Below are positions 60,260-64,000 of a stretch of 64,000 bases of DNA, piece by piece. Source of the stretch: Homarus americanus (Eukaryota > Arthropoda > Malacostraca > Decapoda > Nephropidae); contig NW_024756463.1 in the NCBI RefSeq assembly GCF_018991925.1, forward strand, positions 251,001 through 315,000. The letters run 5' to 3'. Under the pieces are notes generated by a model that saw nothing but the letters and a program-made list of their open reading frames with translations, did not search any database and had not been told where the DNA came from. Every line of letters starts with the position of its first letter. Position 1 is the first letter of the stretch. Both the position numbers and the translations under genes were made by a program.

Positions 60260-62335
60260 CCTTCTCTAGGAATACAAGGAGACCCCTACAGGTGAACCAT
60301 GCGGCAGTCGACAAAGTTAAGAAGAAAACCCAGAAATTCAATGCGTGGGTTGGGTCAAACGATGAGCAGGACAGGAGGATGTAGGCAAGAGCCAGGAACC
60401 AACCAAAGTCAGAGTGTAGAAGGACTGAAAAGAAGTTCCAGAGGCTGGTTGCCAGCGAGGTCAAGTCAAAGCCAGAGGCGTTTTACCGCTATGCAAAATA
60501 GAAATTAAAAACGCGAGTAGGAGTATCGGACTTGAGGCTTGAAGATGGTAGTTGTGCAGATTCTGACCAGGACAAAGCTAAGGCATTGAACAGTTTCTTT
60601 TCCTCGGAGTTCAAATGAGAGGATGCGATTAATCTCCCTGCGTTTGAGGACAGGCGGTTCGACACAGCACTGATCCACATTGTGTTCACAGAAGAGGTTA
60701 TAAGAAATCTGTCAAAGCTAAAGGTTCATAAGAGTTCCGGCCCTGATATGTGCATCCCAGAGTGCCAAGAGGGTTGTTCAACGAGCTTGCTGAGCCCCTG
60801 AAGATCCTTTTCTGTAAATGCCTGGATGAGCAAAAGGTCTCCAGTGACTGGAAAATGGCTTATGCGAGTCCTATCTTCAAGAAGGGAGATTGTCACTCCA
60901 CGAATAACTGTAGACCGGTGAGCCTGACCAGCATAGTATGAAAAGTACTTGAGAGCATTATAAGAGATGCCATGATGGTACATCTACTGTACTAAGAAAC
61001 AACCTTGTAAAGGATTGCCAGCATGGTTTTATGCTGGGGCGCTCCTGCTTAACACAAATACTCAACGTACTGGATATTTGGACCCAAATTCTGGAACGGG
61101 GTGGTAATATCGACAATATATACCTAGATTTTACCAAGACTTTCGACAGTGTACCCCCATGAAAGCTGAAAATTAAACTGGAAGGGTACAGGATTCGAGG
61201 AAATGTCCTACCGTGGATCGGAGACATTCTCCATGACCGCAAGCAGTGTGGTGATTAATGGCATGAAATCATCATGTGTACCTGTTACAAACAGGGTACC
61301 GCGGGGCAGTGTATTGGGCATGCTATTGTTTGTTTGTTTCATAAATGACATGCCTGATGCTGTACATTCCTCCATACAAATGTTTGCAGATGATGCCAAG
61401 TTATTTCGGGAAATTAAGAACCATGCAGACTGTGAAGAGCTGCAGAAGGATCTCTGTGAGCTTCAAGAATGGTCGAAGAAATGGCTGCTAAGATTCAATG
61501 TCACGAAGTGTAAGAGGATGCACCTGGGACGTACCAACGGTAAGGAGGCGTATCAAATGTCCCAATGGGACGAAGAAACTGCATTAATTGAGACAATGTG
61601 AAAAGGACCAAGGTGTGAATGTTGACAATGAGCTGAAGTTCTCTGGCCATTGTGAGAAGGTGAACCAGGCAACTAAATCATTAGGTCTTATAAGAAGGTC
61701 GTTCAGATATCTAGACGGTCCATCCCTCGTAAAGATCTTCAAAAGTAAAGTGCTTCCCCGTCTGGTCCCTGAGATATACTAGGGACTGTCAGTTGATGGA
61801 AAATGTCCAAAGGAGTGCCACTAGACTGGTGCCTGCACTACGGCACCTCAGCTACCTTGAGAGATTAGAGCTCCTGTTGCCATGGAAAATGTCCAAAGGA
61901 GTGCCACTAGACTGGTGCCTGCACTACGGCACCTCAGCTACCTTGAGAGATTAGAGCTCCTGAAATTGCCTAGCTTATACTACACACAGGCAAGGGGGAC
62001 CTAATTGAGGTTTATAAACAACTCAAAAGGGCACTACAAGTACTTAGTCGAGTGCCCTTACCTGGAGCTGGTGGACGTTCACCCCACAAGGGGTCACAGC
62101 TTAAGGTTGAAGAAGCCGCAAGCCCAGAAAACTGTGAGGGGTAACTTTTTCGGAGTGAGAGTTGTGAACTCTTGGAACAATCTGCCAGAGTGTTGTGATG
62201 GCACCGAGTGTGAGCTCCTTCAAGACCAGACTTGACAAGCACTGGAGCAGGTACTTGCCAACAGTGTGTAACAGAGATATGACCGATTGCCCAAGCGGCT
62301 AATGAGGCGATCAGTGGCGAGGAGGATAAAAGTAA
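60260..62335 (+). mobile_element. CR1/Jockey-like LINE, longest copy
   Basis: In broken frames it covers VDKVKKKTQKFNAWV, KPEAFYRYAK, LRLEDGS, FTEEVIRNLSKLKVHKSSGP (RT start), SSDWKMAYASPIFKKGD, NNCRPVSLTSIV, then VPRGSVLGMLLFVCFINDMP and IQMFADDAKLFREI (catalytic Asp pair intact), LLRFNVTKCKRMHLGRTN, and the C-terminal blocks to the 3' UTR near 62335. Many stops. An 86-bp segment at 61796-61881 is tandemly duplicated at 61882-61962. The endonuclease is not present. Confidence 0.85.
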
Positions 62336-63260
62336 AAAGTACGACCTGAGAACTTCAGTTCATTGTCGACATACACAAGCAGGTCCTTTTCCCTTTTCGC
62401 TTTGTCTCTATTAAGAAGGTAAATCAAGCAACAAAACTCGTAGGTCTTATAAGAAGGTCGTTTAGATATCTGGATGGTCCATTGCTCGTCACGCTCTTCA
62501 AGAGTTAGGTGCTTCCCTGTTTGGAGTACTGTCACCCCATCTGGTCCATAAGGTATGCTAGAAACTGTCAATTGATTGAAAATGTCCAAAGGAGGGCCAC
62601 CAGTCTAGTGCCTGCTTTACGGAACCTCGGTTACCTAGCTTAGACTACAGACCGGCGACCTAATTGAAGTGTATAAACATCTCAGGGCACTACTCGGCCG
62701 AATGTACATACCTGGAGCTGGCAGATGAGAGCTTAAGGTTGAAGAAGCCACAAGTCCAGAAAAACTGTGAGGGCAAATTTTTTGGGAGTGAGAATTGTGT
62801 ACAATCTGCCAGAGAGCGTTGTGACGGCACCGAGTGTGAGCTCATTCAAGGCCAGACTTTACCAACACTGGAGCAGGTTCCAATATACAGGTAGTCCCCG
62901 ACTTACGACCGACTCAACTTACGTCCACCCGCACTTACAACCGCCTCAATTGTACCAAAATGTGGTCAAATTATGTATTTTTGAGTCCCAAAGTCAGTAC
63001 ACAGACAAAATTTTCATCTGTAATTCACTTTAAAATGGCTGGCAAGCTTAAAAGTGAGTGTTTTGTGGTGCTGAGAAGAAAAACAGACCCAGATTTTTTA
63101 TTTTCTATGTGTTATTTAAGCATTTACGACTTACGACCTGGATGCTGCTCCCTAACCCCGTCATAAGTCGGGGAGTACCTGTATAGTGCATGCCCAGTAC
63201 TTGCCAACAGTGCGTAACAGAGACGTGACCGGCCACCAAAACGGATAACGAGGATAAAAA
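62336..63260 (+). mobile_element. LINE copy with 5' inversion, split by a MITE
   Basis: From 62343 to 62412 the sequence is inverted: its complement codes for KDLLVYVDNELKFSG. From about 62413 it runs forward with KKVNQATKLVGLIRRSFRYL, PLLVTLFKS and so on to LPESVVTAPSVSSFKARL. The inverted piece is exactly the part that should precede the forward piece. The copy is interrupted at 62888-63181 by a MITE and ends near 63260. Confidence 0.8.
62888..63181. mobile_element. pogo/Tigger-like MITE, 294 bp
   Basis: The terminal repeats are CAGGTAGTCCCCGACTTACG and CATAAGTCGGGGAGTACCTG with TA duplications (62886-62887; 63182-63183). It interrupts the LINE 3' region before GTGCATGCCCAGTACTTGCC. Confidence 0.9.
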
Positions 63261-63984
63261 TAAATGCAGTTTCTTGTTCTCATTAGGAAATATGATACGC
63301 CTCCTTACCATTGGAATGACCCAGGTTGCATCCTCTTACACTTCATGACATTGAATCTTAGCAGCCGTTTCTTTGACCACTGTTGAAGTTCACAGCGATC
63401 TTTCTGCAGCTCTTCGAAGTCTGTTTGGATCTTAATTTCCCTAAATAACTTGGCATCATCCTCAAACATTTGTATGGAGGAGTGTACAGCTTCTGGCATG
63501 TCATTTATGAAACACCCAAACAACAACGAGCCCAATACACTGCCCTGTGGTACCCCGCTTGTCACGGGTACACATGAGAATTTTGTACCATCAATCATGC
63601 AAAAGTCTCTGATCCACGCTAGGACACTTCCCCGAATCCTATACCCTTCCAGTTTAATTCTCAGCCTTACATGGGGGTATGCTGTCAAAAGCATTGGCAA
63701 AATTTAGGTATATATTACATTTACTTTTATCCTCTTCACCACTGATCAGCTCGTTAGCCACTTGGGCGATCGGTCACGTCTCTGTTACGCACTGTTGGCA
63801 AGTACTGGGCATGCACCAGCTCCTGAATGTACCTGAACCTGCTCCAGTGTTGGTCAAGTCTGGTCTTGAAAGAGCTCACACTCGGTGCCATCACAACACT
63901 TACTAGTAGATTGTTCCAAGAGTTCACAACTCTCACTCCGAAAAAGTTTGCCCTCACAGTTTTCTGGACCTGCAGCTTCTTCAA
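63261..63984 (-). mobile_element. Two minus-strand LINE fragments joined head to tail
   Basis: On the minus strand the C-terminus comes first (KKLQVQKTVRANFFGVRVVN to RNRDVTDRPSG, 63984-63754). Then comes the reverse transcriptase core (LEGYRIRGSVLAWIRDFC, SGVPQGSVLGSLLFGCFIND, IQMFEDDAKLFREI, 63700-63305). So the 3' end of one copy joins the 5'-truncated start of another at about 63720. In the second, the first Asp of the FADD box region reads FEDD (Ala to Glu). The fragment runs to the window edge. Confidence 0.8.
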
Positions 63985-64000
63985 TCTTGAGCTCTTGTGG

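Overview
This window is nuclear DNA of an invertebrate, most likely a decapod crustacean. That assignment is an inference. It rests on small exons split by large AT-rich introns, many TTAGG-type (arthropod telomere-like) tracts, very long (TA)n and other simple repeats, and a dense mix of CR1/Jockey-like, RLE-type and Penelope-like retroelements with Tigger, hAT and foldback DNA transposons. Nothing bacterial or viral was seen.

Two complete conserved genes can be assembled exon by exon. (1) On the minus strand, 23195 to 16023, a 204-residue MND1 homologue (meiotic nuclear division protein 1, partner of HOP2) in five coding exons; every exon has AG/GT boundaries and matching phases. (2) On the plus strand, 31971 to 50487, a 414-residue type II membrane carbohydrate sulfotransferase in eight exons. 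Its 3'-phosphate-binding motif is intact, but the segment that should bind the 5'-phosphosulfate of PAPS is replaced by a glycine run. A third, unrecognised single-exon ORF for a 119-residue tail-anchored-like protein lies at 31008-31367, just upstream of the sulfotransferase and with its own AATAAA. No functional link between the three genes is visible.

Layout: 1-9.2 kb holds three solo LTRs of one family (4-bp target duplications), Mutator-like foldback elements (9-bp duplications) and two LINE copies, one split by an LTR and one by a foldback. 9.4-14 kb holds nested hAT MITEs, a Penelope-like GIY-YIG fragment ending in a (TA)n array, and a broken Tigger transposase. 16-23.2 kb is MND1. 23.7-27 kb holds a Tigger remnant and two minisatellites (26-bp and 28-bp units). 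27-31 kb is mostly unassigned, with a LINE tail and a 290-bp (TA)n array. 31-50.5 kb is the 119-aa ORF and the sulfotransferase gene. Its 11.6-kb first intron starts with a 31-bp minisatellite whose every unit repeats the splice donor, and also carries a cluster of R2-like (restriction-like endonuclease) LINE copies embedded in a 22-bp ACT/AGT satellite. 51-55.8 kb holds Tigger MITEs and foldbacks. 55.8-64 kb is a pile-up of one CR1/Jockey-like LINE family, interrupted by a 2.7-kb ZMYM1-type hAT transposon and a pogo-like MITE, with one copy showing a 5' inversion.

Most long frames outside the listed exons are repeat translations or transposon debris.
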